A DNA stretch of 64,000 bases from positions 2,862,522 through 2,926,521 of the forward strand of contig CATOTI010000002.1 of assembly GCA_951813295.1 (NCBI GenBank). Reading direction: 5' to 3'. The stretch comes from an uncultured Pseudomonadales bacterium (GTDB lineage: Bacteria > Pseudomonadota > Gammaproteobacteria > Pseudomonadales > Azotimanducaceae). The notes beneath the pieces were generated by a model. That model ran no database searches, was not told the DNA's origin, and saw only the letters and a program-made list of their open reading frames with translations. The position numbers and the translations under genes were made by a program. This document shows, piece after piece, positions 8,589 to 18,194 of this stretch (within the stretch, counting starts at the first letter, position 1; each line of letters starts with the position of its first letter).

Positions 8589-9480
8589 GACGGAGACTCG
8601 CGAAGACGTTGGCCAGTAGCACGGCGAAAGCGACGCCGTCGGGAAAACTCCCAAGGGCGCGAATGACGACGATCAGAAATCCGATCGCGATTCCGAAGAG
8701 CCACTGATCACGGGAGAGGGCCGGAGCGGTGACTGGGTCGGTTGCGATGAAGAACGCAGCGAGCATCGACGCGCCGGAGAACGCGTGCTGGAGAGGCGTT
8801 CCCGCACTCGTGGAACTGCCGCCGTCATAGAAGACAACACATGCGAGCGCCATGCCGAGGAGCACCGCGACCGGAATGTGCCAGCCGACGATACGTCGAG
8901 CCACGAGATAGAGGCCGCCCGCGAGTGCTGCGCCGTTGACCCACTCGTGCTCAGCAGCACCCCAGTAGCCGAACGCAGATGATGCGGACCGTTCGATGAG
9001 CGTCCTGCTGCCGTCGGGACGTAGAAGTTCCAGCGCAGTGGCACCCGTCGTCGCGTCCACGTCGACGGTGCGCAACATCGTGAGGAGCACGGGATAGCTC
9101 ACGAGAATCACGGCGTAGCCCGCCATGGCCGGATTGAAGAGATTGCGTCCGATCCCGCCGAACGCTTCTTTGGCGAGCAAGAGAGCGACGCCGACGGCCG
9201 GTACGGTGATCCACAGCGGCGCGCTCGCTGGCGCGGAAAGGCCGATCAGGAGACACGTGATCGGCGTGCTCGGGTCACGGAACCAGTCGGCGCGTTCGCC
9301 TTTGGTGCGTAGGACGAGATTGTCGACTGCCGATCCCGCGGTGAGTGCGACGACGAGGTGGCCGAGCATTTCGACGCCAAAGACGACTGCCGACGCAATG
9401 CACGCCGGTACCAGTGCGGCGGTGACGTGCCACATCACGCGTCTGGTCGACCACACGGTCCGGGACAACATGTCGTTCAT
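8578..9480 (-). CDS. rnfD: Rnf/Rsx complex subunit D (membrane, covalent FMN)
   Basis: A 300-residue multi-helix subunit that, with RnfG, moves electrons through the membrane. FGGIGRNLFNPAMAGYAVILVSYP is strongly conserved and ATTGATALELL is the FMN attachment site. The second half has ATDPVTAP and GSFPDGVAFAVLLAN, both typical. The ATG at 9480 lies one base past the rnfC stop. It belongs to the metG-rnf-nth operon. Confidence 0.92.
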   Translation of the reverse strand: MNDMLSRTVWSTRRVMWHVTAALVPACIASAVVFGVEMLGHLVVALTAGSAVDNLVLRTKGERADWFRDPSTPITCLLIGLSAPASAPLWITVPAVGVALLLAKEAFGGIGRNLFNPAMAGYAVILVSYPVLLTMLRTVDVDATTGATALELLRPDGSRTLIERSASSAFGYWGAAEHEWVNGAALAGGLYLVARRIVGWHIPVAVLLGMALACVVFYDGGSSTSAGTPLQHAFSGASMLAAFFIATDPVTAPALSRDQWLFGIAIGFLIVVIRALGSFPDGVAFAVLLANVFASLRRVG

Positions 9481-9481
9481 G

Positions 9482-10513
9482 TCAGGGCGTCGAGCCGCGG
9501 TCCGCGGGCGGCGGTTCGGCATCTTTCGAATCCGTTTTCCACGACCGTCGCCGTTCGCGTCGAGCGCGACGCCCAGCGAGCTCGCGCGCCGTGAGTTGCG
9601 CGAGGCGATCTTCGCGTGCGTCGACGCGGGCTTTCGCCTTCCTGGATTCGGCTTCGCGGGCGACTTCCTTCGCCTGCCGTGACTTCATCGAACGGAATTC
9701 GTTGACGAGATCGATGTGGCTCGGACAGACCGCGTTGCACGCGCCACATTCGATGCAGTCAGCGACGCTTGCCGCGCCGTTTCCGAGAACGAAGGCTTCG
9801 TGCAGTGCATCCGGTCGCAACGCGACGGGGCACGCCGGCGCACACCAGCCACAGCGGATGCAGGGTGTGGCCGTCTCCGCCGCGCGCAGTGAAAGCGTGG
9901 TGGCCGTGACGTACCCATCGTGGGTTTCCGTCGTGCCCGAGAACCCGCCGACGCGGACAGGTGTTGTGAAACCGAGCGACGCGAACGTCGTTGCGAAGGG
10001 GACATGTCGAGCCTGACCGTCGATGCCGACGTAGCGAGCTTCGTCCGGCTCCTCGTCGACCGCGTCTGCAATGGCCGCAAGCGTGGCGACATTGAAGACG
10101 ACGACGCCGACATTCGTCGGGCGAGCGTTGGCGGAAACTTCTCGACCGGTAGCGGCGAACGTGAGCCGGCGTTCTTCGCCCGCTGGGAAAGGTGCGTCGA
10201 CCACCTTGATCTCGGGCTCCGAGAAACGGCCTCGTCCCACGGCGATGAAAGCGGTCGTGGCGTTGACGGCGATACGTACGTACTGCAGGCCGGCAAGCAC
10301 ACGTGATCTGTGGTGTTCGAGGAGAAAGTCGTCGCCGAGACTTTCGGGCTCGGTCGCCATGGCATTGCCGATCACCGTATCGACGCCCGCTCGTCTGGCG
10401 ATGTCGAGCTTCGCCGCGGCCGGGAAACCACCTCCGCCCATACCGACGACGTTTGCCGTCGCGACACGCGCGACGATCGTGTCGGCATCGATGGCGTCAG
10501 TGGGCGGCGACAT
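9482..10513 (-). CDS. rnfC: Rnf/Rsx complex subunit C, lacking the N-terminal barrel-sandwich domain
   Basis: The soluble NADH-side subunit. From the ATG at 10513 (GAGGT 8 bases upstream) the protein has 343 residues and begins almost directly at the flavin/NADH domain (VVGMGGGGFPAAAKL near residue 24). A SLBB-like middle follows, then two [4Fe-4S] ferredoxin motifs (CIRCGWCAPACP and CIECGACNAVCP), then a basic, Arg/Ala-rich tail of about 60 residues. The roughly 100-residue RnfC_N region that normally precedes the glycine loop is absent. The usual NGAECEP motif reads GNAMATEPES. The upstream frame is inside rnfB and does not supply the missing domain. Confidence 0.87.
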   Translation of the reverse strand: MSPPTDAIDADTIVARVATANVVGMGGGGFPAAAKLDIARRAGVDTVIGNAMATEPESLGDDFLLEHHRSRVLAGLQYVRIAVNATTAFIAVGRGRFSEPEIKVVDAPFPAGEERRLTFAATGREVSANARPTNVGVVVFNVATLAAIADAVDEEPDEARYVGIDGQARHVPFATTFASLGFTTPVRVGGFSGTTETHDGYVTATTLSLRAAETATPCIRCGWCAPACPVALRPDALHEAFVLGNGAASVADCIECGACNAVCPSHIDLVNEFRSMKSRQAKEVAREAESRKAKARVDAREDRLAQLTARELAGRRARRERRRSWKTDSKDAEPPPADRGSTP

Positions 10514-11015
10514 GATCGTCGACCTCGTTTGCCGTGGGTATGAGATCGATACAGTCGACAGGGCAGGCGGGAATGCAGAGCTCACAACCGGTGCAATAGC
10601 GTTCGACGACCGCGTGTAGACGACGAGGCGCCCCGATGATGGCGTCGACTGGGCAGACGTCGATGCATTTCACGCAGCCGATGCATTCGGCGCCACGAAT
10701 CCGCGCGAGGCTGACGACCGGCTCTTGGAGGCTTGTCTGGGTTTCTCGTCCCAAGAGCGAGCCGAGATCCTCGATCGTCGCCTGTCCGCCGGGCGGACAC
10801 AGGTCGATCGCGGCACCATCGGCGATTGCGCGGGCGTAGGGACGACAGCCGGGATAGCCGCACTGGGCGCACTGTGTTTGTGGCAGGAGCGCATCGACCG
10901 CGTCGATCAGCGTCTCCCTCGGATCGTCGTGGCGACGTTCGAGGTTAGCCTTTATCGCGAGCAGGACACCGGCGATGCCGATCCCCATGATCGCGAGGAC
11001 GAGGGCGGCGGTCAC
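10497..11015 (-). CDS. rnfB: Rnf/Rsx complex subunit B (ferredoxin-like)
   Basis: A 172-residue electron-entry subunit: an N-terminal membrane helix (residues 1-22), a CAQCGYPGCRPYA four-cysteine cluster-binding segment completed by a later cysteine near residue 73, and two 4Fe-4S ferredoxin motifs (CIGCVKCIDVCP and CTGCELCIPACP). The start is GTG, overlapping the rnfA stop as GTGA. The stop lies 17 bases inside the start of rnfC. Length matches the short RnfB/RsxB form. Confidence 0.94.
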   Translation of the reverse strand: MTAALVLAIMGIGIAGVLLAIKANLERRHDDPRETLIDAVDALLPQTQCAQCGYPGCRPYARAIADGAAIDLCPPGGQATIEDLGSLLGRETQTSLQEPVVSLARIRGAECIGCVKCIDVCPVDAIIGAPRRLHAVVERYCTGCELCIPACPVDCIDLIPTANEVDDHVAAH

Positions 11016-11590
11016 GAGCCGATACCTTTGAGGCCCTGGACCGCGAGCGCCATGAAGCCGATCGTGATGAAGGCGATCGGGATGCCACGGAGCGCCGGCG
11101 GAATCGCGTCCTCCTGAATTCGTTCGCGCAGGCGCGCCAGCGCCACGATGGCGATGCTGAAACCCGCACCCGCGCCGATCGTCAGGAAAAACGTTTCGAC
11201 CAGGTTGAGATCGTCTTCGATGGCGAGCAGAACGACGCCGAGCACCGCGCAGTTGGTCGTAATCAGCGGCAGGTAGATACCGAGCGCCTCGTAGAGCACG
11301 GGGCTTGCGAGCCGAACGAACATCTCGGTGCCTTGCACGGTTGCGGCGATGAGCGCGATGAAGACGATGAGCCGGAGATACTCGAGCGACAGCGGCACGA
11401 GCACGGCTTGGTACGCGAGATGCGTGGTCAGGCCCGCGACGACCAGTACGAAGATCGTCGCCGCTGCCATGGGCAGAGCCGTTCGACTCGACTGCGAACT
11501 GCCGAAGAGCGGGCAGAGGCCCAGGAATTGGGCAAGAACGACGTTGTTGACAATCGCGGCGCTCAGAACGAGGAACACGATTTCGGTCAT
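11012..11590 (-). CDS. rnfA: Rnf/Rsx complex subunit A
   Basis: A 192-residue membrane protein with six hydrophobic helices, homologous to RnfE. VNNVVLAQFLGLCPLFGSS and LPLITTNCAVLGVVLL carry the two half-helix cysteine motifs that share an intramembrane [2Fe-2S] cluster with RnfE. The ATG at 11590 gives the standard MTEIVFLVLSA start; it lies 10 bases after the metG stop, so metG and rnfA are probably co-transcribed. Confidence 0.95.
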   Translation of the reverse strand: MTEIVFLVLSAAIVNNVVLAQFLGLCPLFGSSQSSRTALPMAAATIFVLVVAGLTTHLAYQAVLVPLSLEYLRLIVFIALIAATVQGTEMFVRLASPVLYEALGIYLPLITTNCAVLGVVLLAIEDDLNLVETFFLTIGAGAGFSIAIVALARLRERIQEDAIPPALRGIPIAFITIGFMALAVQGLKGIGS

Positions 11591-11600
11591 GTCGGTTCGC

Positions 11601-13601
11601 TTATGTGACGCGCATTCCCGGCGTCGCACCGGATTCCGGTGAGACGAGGAAGATGTCGTCGTCATCACCGGCCGCGAGGATCATTCCCTCGGAGACGCCG
11701 AAACGCATTTTTCGTGGCGCGAGATTGGCGACGATCACCGTCAGCCGACCGACGAGATCGTCGGGACTGTAGGAACTCTTGATGCCGGAAAAGACCTGCC
11801 GGGTTTCGTCGCCGAGGTCCAGTTTGAGGGCGATCAGTTTGTCGGCTCCATCAACCTCGCTCGCTTCGACGATGCGTGCGACCCGAAGGTCGACCTTGAA
11901 GAAATCGTCGATGGAGATATGCGGCCCGTCCTCGTCCGCGGCTTCTTCTTCGGTCGTGTTCACGTCGTCGGTTTCGACGGATGCCTCGATCAGCCGATCG
12001 ACTGCCTTTTTCTCCAAGCGGGTCAGGAGCGGTTCGAACCGATTGATGGTCTCGCCGAGAAGCGGCGTTTCGGCGTCTTCCCACTTGAGTTCATCGCCGC
12101 CGAGAAAAACCTCCGCTCGCCCGGCGAGTGCGGGCACGATCGGTTTCAGGTAGACGATCAGCGAACGGAAAGCGTTGATACCGAGCGAGCACACGCCGTG
12201 CACCTCGTCGCGTCGGTCGGGATCCTTGATGCGCTTCCACGGCTCATGCTCGGCGATGAATTGGTTGACCGAGTCCGCGATGCGCGTGATCTCGCGAGCG
12301 GCGCGGCCGACTTCGCCGGCTTCGAAGAGCTGGGCGATCGACTCGGCGCTGCCGGAAACCTCGTTCCAGAGATCGTCGTCGTAGATCGTCTCGGCGAGTC
12401 GGTTGTCGAATTGCTTGTTGATGAACCCCGCGCAGCGTGAACCGATGTTGACGATCTTGCCGACGAGATCCGAATTCACACGCGCGACGAAGTCGTCGAG
12501 ATTGACGTCGACGTCGTCCGTGGTCGGGGCGAGTTTCGTCGCAAAGTAGTAGCGCAGATAGTCGGGATCGAGGTGCTCGAGATAGGTCGCGGCATTGATG
12601 AAGGTGCCGCGCGATTTGCTCATCTTCGTGCCGTCTACCGTGACGAATCCGTGCGTATGGATCCGGGTCGGGGTTCGAAAACCGGACCCTTTCAATACCG
12701 AAGGCCAGAAGAGCGCGTGGAAGTTGACGATGTCCTTACCGATGAAGTGGTGGACTTCGCTCGTGGCGTCGTGCGCCCAGAATTCGTCGAACGTGGCGTC
12801 CGAGTCGACGTAGTTCCTGAAGCTCGCCATGTAGCCGATCGGCGCGTCCATCCAGACGTAGAAGTACTTGTCCTGTGTGCCGGGAATGACAAAGCCGAAG
12901 TACGGTGCGTCGCGGCTGATGTCCCAGGCCTTCAGACCGGTCGAGAGCCATTCGTCGAGCTTGTTGGCGACTTCCGACTGGACGGTGCCGCTCGAGAGCC
13001 ACTCGGTGAGGAAGTCGTGGTACTTCGCGAGATCGAAGAAATAATGCACCGACTTCTTTAGGACCGGCGTGGCATCGGAGAGGAGCGAGCGCGGAATGCC
13101 GAGCTCAGTCGCGTCGTAGGTCGCGCCACAGGCTTCGCAGTTGTCGCCGTATTGATCGTCGGTTCCGCAACGCGGACACGTACCTTTGACATAGCGGTCG
13201 GCGAGAAATAGTGCGCGCTCGGGATCGTAGAGTTGCTCGACGTCGCGCGTGAAGATGTCGCCGCCGGCTTCGAGGCGTTCGAAGATCAGACGCGAGTAAT
13301 GTTCGTTCTCCGGGCTGTGCGTGCTGTAGTAGTTGTCGTGGCTGATCTGAAAGCGTGCGAGATCCGACGCGTGTTCGGCCCGAATGCTCTCGATCATGGC
13401 CTCAGGCGTCGTACCGAGTTCTTCTGCCTTTAGCATGGTCGCCGTGCCGTGCGTATCGTCCGCGCAGACGTAGGTGCATTCGTTGCCGACGAGCCGTTGG
13501 AAGCGAACCCAGATGTCGGTCTGGACGTGCTCGAACAGATGGCCGAGATGAATGGATCCGTTGGCGTTCGGTAGAGCGCTCGTGACGAGAATTCGACGCA
13601 T
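11601..13601 (-). CDS. metG: Methionyl-tRNA synthetase
   Basis: Class I synthetase of 666 residues that charges tRNA-Met. The Rossmann domain starts at residue 1, with the HIGH-type motif HLGH at residues 18-21. A zinc knuckle with CPRCG and CEACG lies near residues 140-160, and KMSKS near residue 330 closes the active site. The C-terminal about 110 residues ([16 protein letters not shown]...) form the EMAP/Trbp111-like tRNA-binding and dimerisation domain. It heads the operon that continues into rnfA and is divergent from mrp, the same arrangement as in Pseudomonas. Confidence 0.97.
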   Translation of the reverse strand: MRRILVTSALPNANGSIHLGHLFEHVQTDIWVRFQRLVGNECTYVCADDTHGTATMLKAEELGTTPEAMIESIRAEHASDLARFQISHDNYYSTHSPENEHYSRLIFERLEAGGDIFTRDVEQLYDPERALFLADRYVKGTCPRCGTDDQYGDNCEACGATYDATELGIPRSLLSDATPVLKKSVHYFFDLAKYHDFLTEWLSSGTVQSEVANKLDEWLSTGLKAWDISRDAPYFGFVIPGTQDKYFYVWMDAPIGYMASFRNYVDSDATFDEFWAHDATSEVHHFIGKDIVNFHALFWPSVLKGSGFRTPTRIHTHGFVTVDGTKMSKSRGTFINAATYLEHLDPDYLRYYFATKLAPTTDDVDVNLDDFVARVNSDLVGKIVNIGSRCAGFINKQFDNRLAETIYDDDLWNEVSGSAESIAQLFEAGEVGRAAREITRIADSVNQFIAEHEPWKRIKDPDRRDEVHGVCSLGINAFRSLIVYLKPIVPALAGRAEVFLGGDELKWEDAETPLLGETINRFEPLLTRLEKKAVDRLIEASVETDDVNTTEEEAADEDGPHISIDDFFKVDLRVARIVEASEVDGADKLIALKLDLGDETRQVFSGIKSSYSPDDLVGRLTVIVANLAPRKMRFGVSEGMILAAGDDDDIFLVSPESGATPGMRVT

Positions 13602-13689
13602 GGTTCACGCCCGATGGGCGACGATGGCGATAACGGCCGCGACTATACGGAGGGTTGTGCGTCGCGCCAATCAGCGAGAACCACTCGCG

Positions 13690-13695
13690 TATACT
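13690..13695 (+). promoter_or_regulatory. Candidate -10 box of the mrp promoter
   Basis: TATACT lies 31 bases upstream of the mrp start; no convincing -35 box stands 17 bases before it. The 125-base divergent gap with metG has no other recognisable signal, apart from a T-tract at 13704-13709 inside the mrp leader. Confidence 0.45.
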
Positions 13696-13726
13696 TCCCG
13701 CCCGTTTTTTCAGGCACAAAGGTGCG

Positions 13727-14758
13727 ATGGCGAATCCCCTTGAAGAATTCGTCGATCCGGTCGCGAACGTCCCCTGGGGCGAACTCGGCGCGGTTCGACG
13801 AGCGGCCCGGCTAGATGATCGTTGGCACGTCGATGCGGTGTTGGGTTATCCCGTGGACGGACTCGTTGAGCCCTACACCGCATTGCTCAGAGACCAACTC
13901 AACGATGATGTCGTGCTCGACCTCGGCTTCGCGCCGCCGCAGACGGGATCGCTCGCGGGCGTTCGCAACATCGTCGCTATTGCCTCGGGCAAGGGTGGTG
14001 TCGGCAAATCGACTACGGCGGTGAATCTCGCCCTTGCGCTCGATCGAGCCGGTGCAAAGGCGGGCATCCTCGATGCGGACATCTATGGTCCGAGCCAGGG
14101 CATGATGCTCGGCATCCCTGACGGGCGTCGGCCGGAAGTACGCGACGAGAAGTACTTCGTGCCGATGAAGGCGCACGGTATCGAAGCCATGTCGATGAGC
14201 ATGCTGGTCGACGACAAGACGCCGATGGTTTGGCGCGGCCCCATGGCGTCCGGCGCGTTGCAGCAACTGATCGGGCAGACGGCGTGGGGTGGTCTCGACT
14301 ATTTGATCGTCGACATGCCGCCGGGCACGGGTGATATCCAACTCACGCTTTCGCAGCAGGCCCAGGTCGGCGGTGCGGTGATCGTCACGACGCCGCAGGA
14401 CATCGCGCTGCTCGATGCCCGCAAAGGCATCGAGATGTTTCGCAAGGTCGACATCCCGATCCTCGGGATCGTCGAGAACATGAGCTTCTTCGTATGCGAC
14501 GGTTGCGGTAAAGCGCATCACCTCTTCGGCTCAGGCGGTGGCGAACGAGTGGCGGGCGAATACGCTACGGCGATGATCGGTGAGTTTCCGCTCGACCCGT
14601 CGATTCGCGAATTGACCGACGGTGGGACGCCTACAGTCGCGGCTGACGCGGGGAGCGAACTGGCCCAACGGTATATCGATTGTGCGCGCCGACTCGGTGC
14701 GTCTTTGTGGCTCGCGAGCCAGACGGCGGCCGCGCCACCCAGCATCTCGATGGAATAG
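13727..14758 (+). CDS. mrp: Mrp/ApbC-type iron-sulfur cluster carrier ATPase
   Basis: A 343-residue P-loop NTPase of the MinD/Mrp superfamily that carries [4Fe-4S] clusters to apoproteins. A DUF59/MIP18-like N-terminus (residues 1-75) precedes the deviant Walker [15 protein letters not shown] near residue 88. [12 protein letters not shown] and DMPPGTGD (Walker B region) follow, then the Cys-x-x-Cys in [14 protein letters not shown] that holds the bridging cluster. The ATG at 13727 has AAAGGTG upstream. It is followed after two bases by dcd and likely shares a transcript with it. Confidence 0.94.
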   Translation: MANPLEEFVDPVANVPWGELGAVRRAARLDDRWHVDAVLGYPVDGLVEPYTALLRDQLNDDVVLDLGFAPPQTGSLAGVRNIVAIASGKGGVGKSTTAVNLALALDRAGAKAGILDADIYGPSQGMMLGIPDGRRPEVRDEKYFVPMKAHGIEAMSMSMLVDDKTPMVWRGPMASGALQQLIGQTAWGGLDYLIVDMPPGTGDIQLTLSQQAQVGGAVIVTTPQDIALLDARKGIEMFRKVDIPILGIVENMSFFVCDGCGKAHHLFGSGGGERVAGEYATAMIGEFPLDPSIRELTDGGTPTVAADAGSELAQRYIDCARRLGASLWLASQTAAAPPSISME

Positions 14759-14760
14759 CG

Positions 14761-15327
14761 ATGACGATCAAGGCGGATCGCTGGATCCGAGAGCGCGCGA
14801 TCCAGGACAAGATGATCGAACCTTTCGTTCCGGATCAGGTACGAGAGATCGACGACAAACGTGTCATCTCGTTCGGCACCTCGAGTTACGGCTACGACGT
14901 GCGCTGCGCGCCCGAATTCAAAGTGTTCACCAACATTCACTCGACCATCGTCGATCCGAAGGCCTTTGATACGCGCAGTTTCGTCGACGTCGTGGGTGAC
15001 AGTTGCGTGATCCCGCCGAATTCCTTCGCGCTCGCGAGTACGGTCGAGTATTTCCGCATCCCCAAGGACGTCCTCACGGTTTGCGTGGGCAAATCCACGT
15101 ATGCGCGCTGCGGCATCATCGTGAACGTGACGCCGTTGGAACCGGAGTGGGAGGGCCACGTGACGCTGGAGTTCTCCAACACGACCAACCTACCGGCGAA
15201 GATCTACGCAAACGAAGGCGTCGCGCAGTTGCTCTTTTTTCAGAGCGATGAGGCGTGCGAAGTCACTTATCGAACGCGTGGTGGGAAATACCAAGGTCAG
15301 CGTGGGGTGACTTTGCCGCGAGCCTAG
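14761..15327 (+). CDS. dcd: dCTP deaminase
   Basis: A 188-residue trimeric deaminase that makes dUTP from dCTP, the main route to dTMP in gammaproteobacteria. [15 protein letters not shown] and the [11 protein letters not shown] motif (substrate-binding Ser and Arg) are visible, and [17 protein letters not shown] includes the catalytic glutamate. The trimer-building fold is the one shared with dUTPase. The ATG lies two bases after the mrp stop, and the gene ends seven bases before convergent purM. Confidence 0.97.
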   Translation: MTIKADRWIRERAIQDKMIEPFVPDQVREIDDKRVISFGTSSYGYDVRCAPEFKVFTNIHSTIVDPKAFDTRSFVDVVGDSCVIPPNSFALASTVEYFRIPKDVLTVCVGKSTYARCGIIVNVTPLEPEWEGHVTLEFSNTTNLPAKIYANEGVAQLLFFQSDEACEVTYRTRGGKYQGQRGVTLPRA

Positions 15328-15334
15328 TCGGCGG

Positions 15335-16363
15335 TCAGGGGCTCGGGCCGATTCTCAGTCCGCGTTGCTCGGCGCTCGGTTTGACGACGCGTCCGATCGT
15401 CGCGACCGATTCGCCCTTGTCTTCGAGCTGACGTTTCACCTCATCCGCGTCGTCGGGGCGCGTGACGACGATGAAGCCGATGCCGAGGTTGAAGGTACGC
15501 AGCATCTCGTCTTCCGCGACGTTACCGGCTTGCTGGATGAAGGAAAAAACGGCGGGTCGTTGCCAACTATCGAGATCCAGCTCGACCTCGAGGCCGGGCG
15601 GCACGACGCGCGGGAGGTTCTCGGTGAATCCCCCGCCCGTGATATGGCACATGCCCTTGGCGTGATCGATGATGGGCAGGACCGAACGTACGTAGATCCG
15701 GGTCGGTGCGAGCAAGGCGTCGAGCAGATCATCGCCCGGCGGGGCCGCTTGGTCCGCGAGCACACGCCGAATGAGGGAATAGCCGTTCGAGTGCGGGCCG
15801 CTGGAAGCGAGGCCGAGCAGGACATCGCCTTCGGTGATGGCACTCCCGGTGATGATCTTCTCCGCTTCGACGACGCCGACGCAGAATCCGGCGACGTCGT
15901 AGTCGCCCGCGGCGTAAAAACCCGGCATCTCGGCGGTTTCGCCGCCGCCGAGCGAGCAGTTGGCGAGTTCACAGCCTTTCGCGATCCCGTTGACGACGCG
16001 GGTCGCGGTGTCGACGTCGAGTGCACCGGTCGCGTAGTAGTCGAGAAACAGGAAGGGTTCGGCGCCACAGACCAATACATCGTTAGCGCACATCGCGACG
16101 AGGTCCTGACCGATGCCGTCGTGCCGGTCGTTGTCGATCGCGAGTTTGAGCTTGGTGCCGACGCCGTCGGTGCCCGTCACGAGCACGGGTTCGTCGTAGC
16201 CGCTGGGGATGCGTGTCAGCGCCGCGAAACCACCCAGGCCGCCGATCATCTCGGACCGATGCGTTCTGTGTACGGAGTCCTTGATGTTGGCGACGAGCCG
16301 ATTGCCCGCGTCGATGTCGACGCCGGCCTCACGATAGGTCAGACCTCGTGGTTCTCGAGCCAC
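15335..16363 (-). CDS. purM: Phosphoribosylformylglycinamidine cyclo-ligase (AIR synthetase)
   Basis: Fifth step of purine synthesis: FGAM + ATP to AIR. The 342 residues show YREAGVDIDAGN at the start, VTGTDGVGTKLKLA, the ATP-binding GLASSGPHSNGYSL, and HITGGGFTENLPRV. The GTG at 16363 has GGAG 8 bases upstream and gives the usual N-terminus; an open TTG at 16402 is less likely. In most gammaproteobacteria purN follows purM; here the next downstream gene is convergent dcd, so purN must lie elsewhere. The 172-base gap to the divergent DUF2066 gene has no clear promoter boxes. Confidence 0.96.
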   Translation of the reverse strand: MAREPRGLTYREAGVDIDAGNRLVANIKDSVHRTHRSEMIGGLGGFAALTRIPSGYDEPVLVTGTDGVGTKLKLAIDNDRHDGIGQDLVAMCANDVLVCGAEPFLFLDYYATGALDVDTATRVVNGIAKGCELANCSLGGGETAEMPGFYAAGDYDVAGFCVGVVEAEKIITGSAITEGDVLLGLASSGPHSNGYSLIRRVLADQAAPPGDDLLDALLAPTRIYVRSVLPIIDHAKGMCHITGGGFTENLPRVVPPGLEVELDLDSWQRPAVFSFIQQAGNVAEDEMLRTFNLGIGFIVVTRPDDADEVKRQLEDKGESVATIGRVVKPSAEQRGLRIGPSP

Positions 16364-16535
16364 GTTACGAACTCCATCCGAACAGGAGCACGCACCGTGC
16401 AATCACGTTCGCGCCATCGTCAAGGCGGCGCGGCGCCATTTGTGCGGGCGAACGCATATCCGATGCTCGCCTGGCGGGTTCGGGCGCGATTTTCAGTAGA
16501 CTGATCGAGCGAAACGAAGGAGGCGAGACGAACCG

Positions 16536-17618
16536 ATGCGCGACGCGCGAGCAGCTCTCAATCAGCGCCGCTGGCTCGTTTTCGCGATGTGTCTTTTCAC
16601 CTCGTTGCCGGCCTCGAGCGCGTTTGCCGAACAGCTCGACTGGCTGTACGACGCGAGCGTCGAGATCGACTCTCAAGCGGAAGCGGATCAGCGTGACGCG
16701 GCGCGCCGGGCGCTCATGGTCGTTCTCAGTCGGGTATCCGGGCTACGCCATGTCCCCCGCAACCGGACAGTCACCGAGGCGCTTCGCAACCCGCAGAACT
16801 TCTATTCCCAGTTTCGATTTGAAACCGTCACGGAAGGTGACGAGGCGTCGCTGCGTATGGTCGTCCGTTTCGACGTGGCCGCAATCATGGAACTCGTCGG
16901 TGACGCTCGTCTGCCGGTATGGACGATTGATCGACCCCGCGTGCTGATGTGGGCCGTCGTTGCCGGGCAGGGTGCGCGCCGGCTCGTCCTGCGTGACGAC
17001 CCCCTGCTCGAGACGATTCGATCGGTCGCTCGTTCCCGTGGGATCAATGTGTCACTGCCAACGGCGGAGAGCGTGAATCACCTCCAGTTGGTCGAAATCT
17101 GGGGCGGTTTTTGGGAGTCGATCGTCGCTGCGTCGGCGGGTTATGCAGCGGATGTGGTCGCGATCGCACAGGTCGATGCCGAATCCCGTCGGATCGCCTG
17201 GGAACTGCGATCTCTTGATGCGGCCGTCGCGCGTCCGTTCCAGGGCGACGGGATCAGTTGGCGCCGCGAGCGATTGATCGATGACCCGATGTCGACGCTG
17301 ACGAACGGGCTTGCCGATGATCTGGCGCAGGAGTTGGCAGTTCTCAACAGAGGAGTGCAACATTTCGACCTGCACGTTTCCGGGATTCGAACAGTGGATG
17401 ACTACGCCGATCTGCTCGAGTTCCTGACGACCCGTGAATACCTCGACCGCGTCGACCTGAAACGCGTCGTGGCGCGCGACATGGAATTTGTGCTGCGCTC
17501 GCGATCGAGCCGCGGCCAGCTCGAAAAGCTACTGCTACTCAGCGCGCGATTCGCCCGGGACGGAACTCGGATTGCGCGGGGCGGCGCTCCGCTCGCCCTT
17601 CGCTGGGAAGGCTCGTGA
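16536..17618 (+). CDS. DUF2066 family exported protein
   Basis: 360 residues with an N-terminal signal peptide (hydrophobic residues 13-25, probable cleavage after SSAFA near residue 31). The family is conserved in gammaproteobacteria between purM and hda but has no assigned function. Diagnostic segments are DQRDAARRALMVVLSRVSG near residue 52, NPQNFYSQFRF, and PVWTIDRPRVLMWAVV. GGAGG lies well placed upstream of the ATG. The stop overlaps the next gene as GTGA, so it is translationally coupled to the phosphatidyltransferase. Location, probably periplasmic, is inferred. Confidence 0.88.
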   Translation: MRDARAALNQRRWLVFAMCLFTSLPASSAFAEQLDWLYDASVEIDSQAEADQRDAARRALMVVLSRVSGLRHVPRNRTVTEALRNPQNFYSQFRFETVTEGDEASLRMVVRFDVAAIMELVGDARLPVWTIDRPRVLMWAVVAGQGARRLVLRDDPLLETIRSVARSRGINVSLPTAESVNHLQLVEIWGGFWESIVAASAGYAADVVAIAQVDAESRRIAWELRSLDAAVARPFQGDGISWRRERLIDDPMSTLTNGLADDLAQELAVLNRGVQHFDLHVSGIRTVDDYADLLEFLTTREYLDRVDLKRVVARDMEFVLRSRSSRGQLEKLLLLSARFARDGTRIARGGAPLALRWEGS

Positions 17619-18184
17619 TCCGCCACCTCCCCAATCTCATTTCGCTCCTGCGCCTGGCGTTGGTGCCGCCGGCGGGCTGGCTCCTCTGGACAGGGGAATA
17701 CCGCGGCGCGTTCGCTGTCGTCCTGATCGCCGCGCTATCGGATGCCCTCGATGGCGAGATCGCGCGCCGATTCGACCTGCGGACCCGATTCGGCGAGGTC
17801 CTCGATCCGCTGGCCGACAAACTCCTGGTCGCCGTCGTTGTCCTGATGCTCTTCATCCAGGGGTTTCTACCGCTTTGGTTGGTCGGCATCGTGTTGCTGC
17901 GGGACGTGGTGATCCTCGGCGGGGCCGCGGCGTACGGACTTCTGTTTTCCAGCGTCGAGATCGCGCCGTCGGTCGTCAGCAAGATCAATACGATCGGCCA
18001 ACTCACGATGGTGATCGTCCTTTTAGTCGTTCTCGCGGATATTCCCTACCTATCCGTCTGGCTGGATGTGTTGCTCGATCCGTGGATGTTCATCGCGGTA
18101 GCGATCCTGACCGTGTGGTCGGGAATCGATTACGTCGTGGTGTGGAGCCGACGGGCGGTCAACGACGCCAAGTCGCGTCCATGA
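17615..18184 (+). CDS. CDP-alcohol phosphatidyltransferase family membrane protein
   Basis: A 189-residue integral membrane enzyme with about six hydrophobic stretches. The signature SDALDGEIARRFDLRTRFGE-x-LDPLAD (residues about 42-70) matches the D-x2-D-G-x2-A-R-x8-G-x3-D-x3-D metal site of the family. It probably transfers a phosphatidyl group from CDP-diacylglycerol to a polyol such as glycerol phosphate (PgsA-like); the acceptor cannot be told. In other gammaproteobacteria a homologue sits between the DUF2066 gene and hda, where Pseudomonas has perM instead. It starts with GTG coupled to the preceding stop. Confidence 0.87.
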   Translation: MIRHLPNLISLLRLALVPPAGWLLWTGEYRGAFAVVLIAALSDALDGEIARRFDLRTRFGEVLDPLADKLLVAVVVLMLFIQGFLPLWLVGIVLLRDVVILGGAAAYGLLFSSVEIAPSVVSKINTIGQLTMVIVLLVVLADIPYLSVWLDVLLDPWMFIAVAILTVWSGIDYVVVWSRRAVNDAKSRP

Positions 18185-18194
18185 GTGGAAGTGC

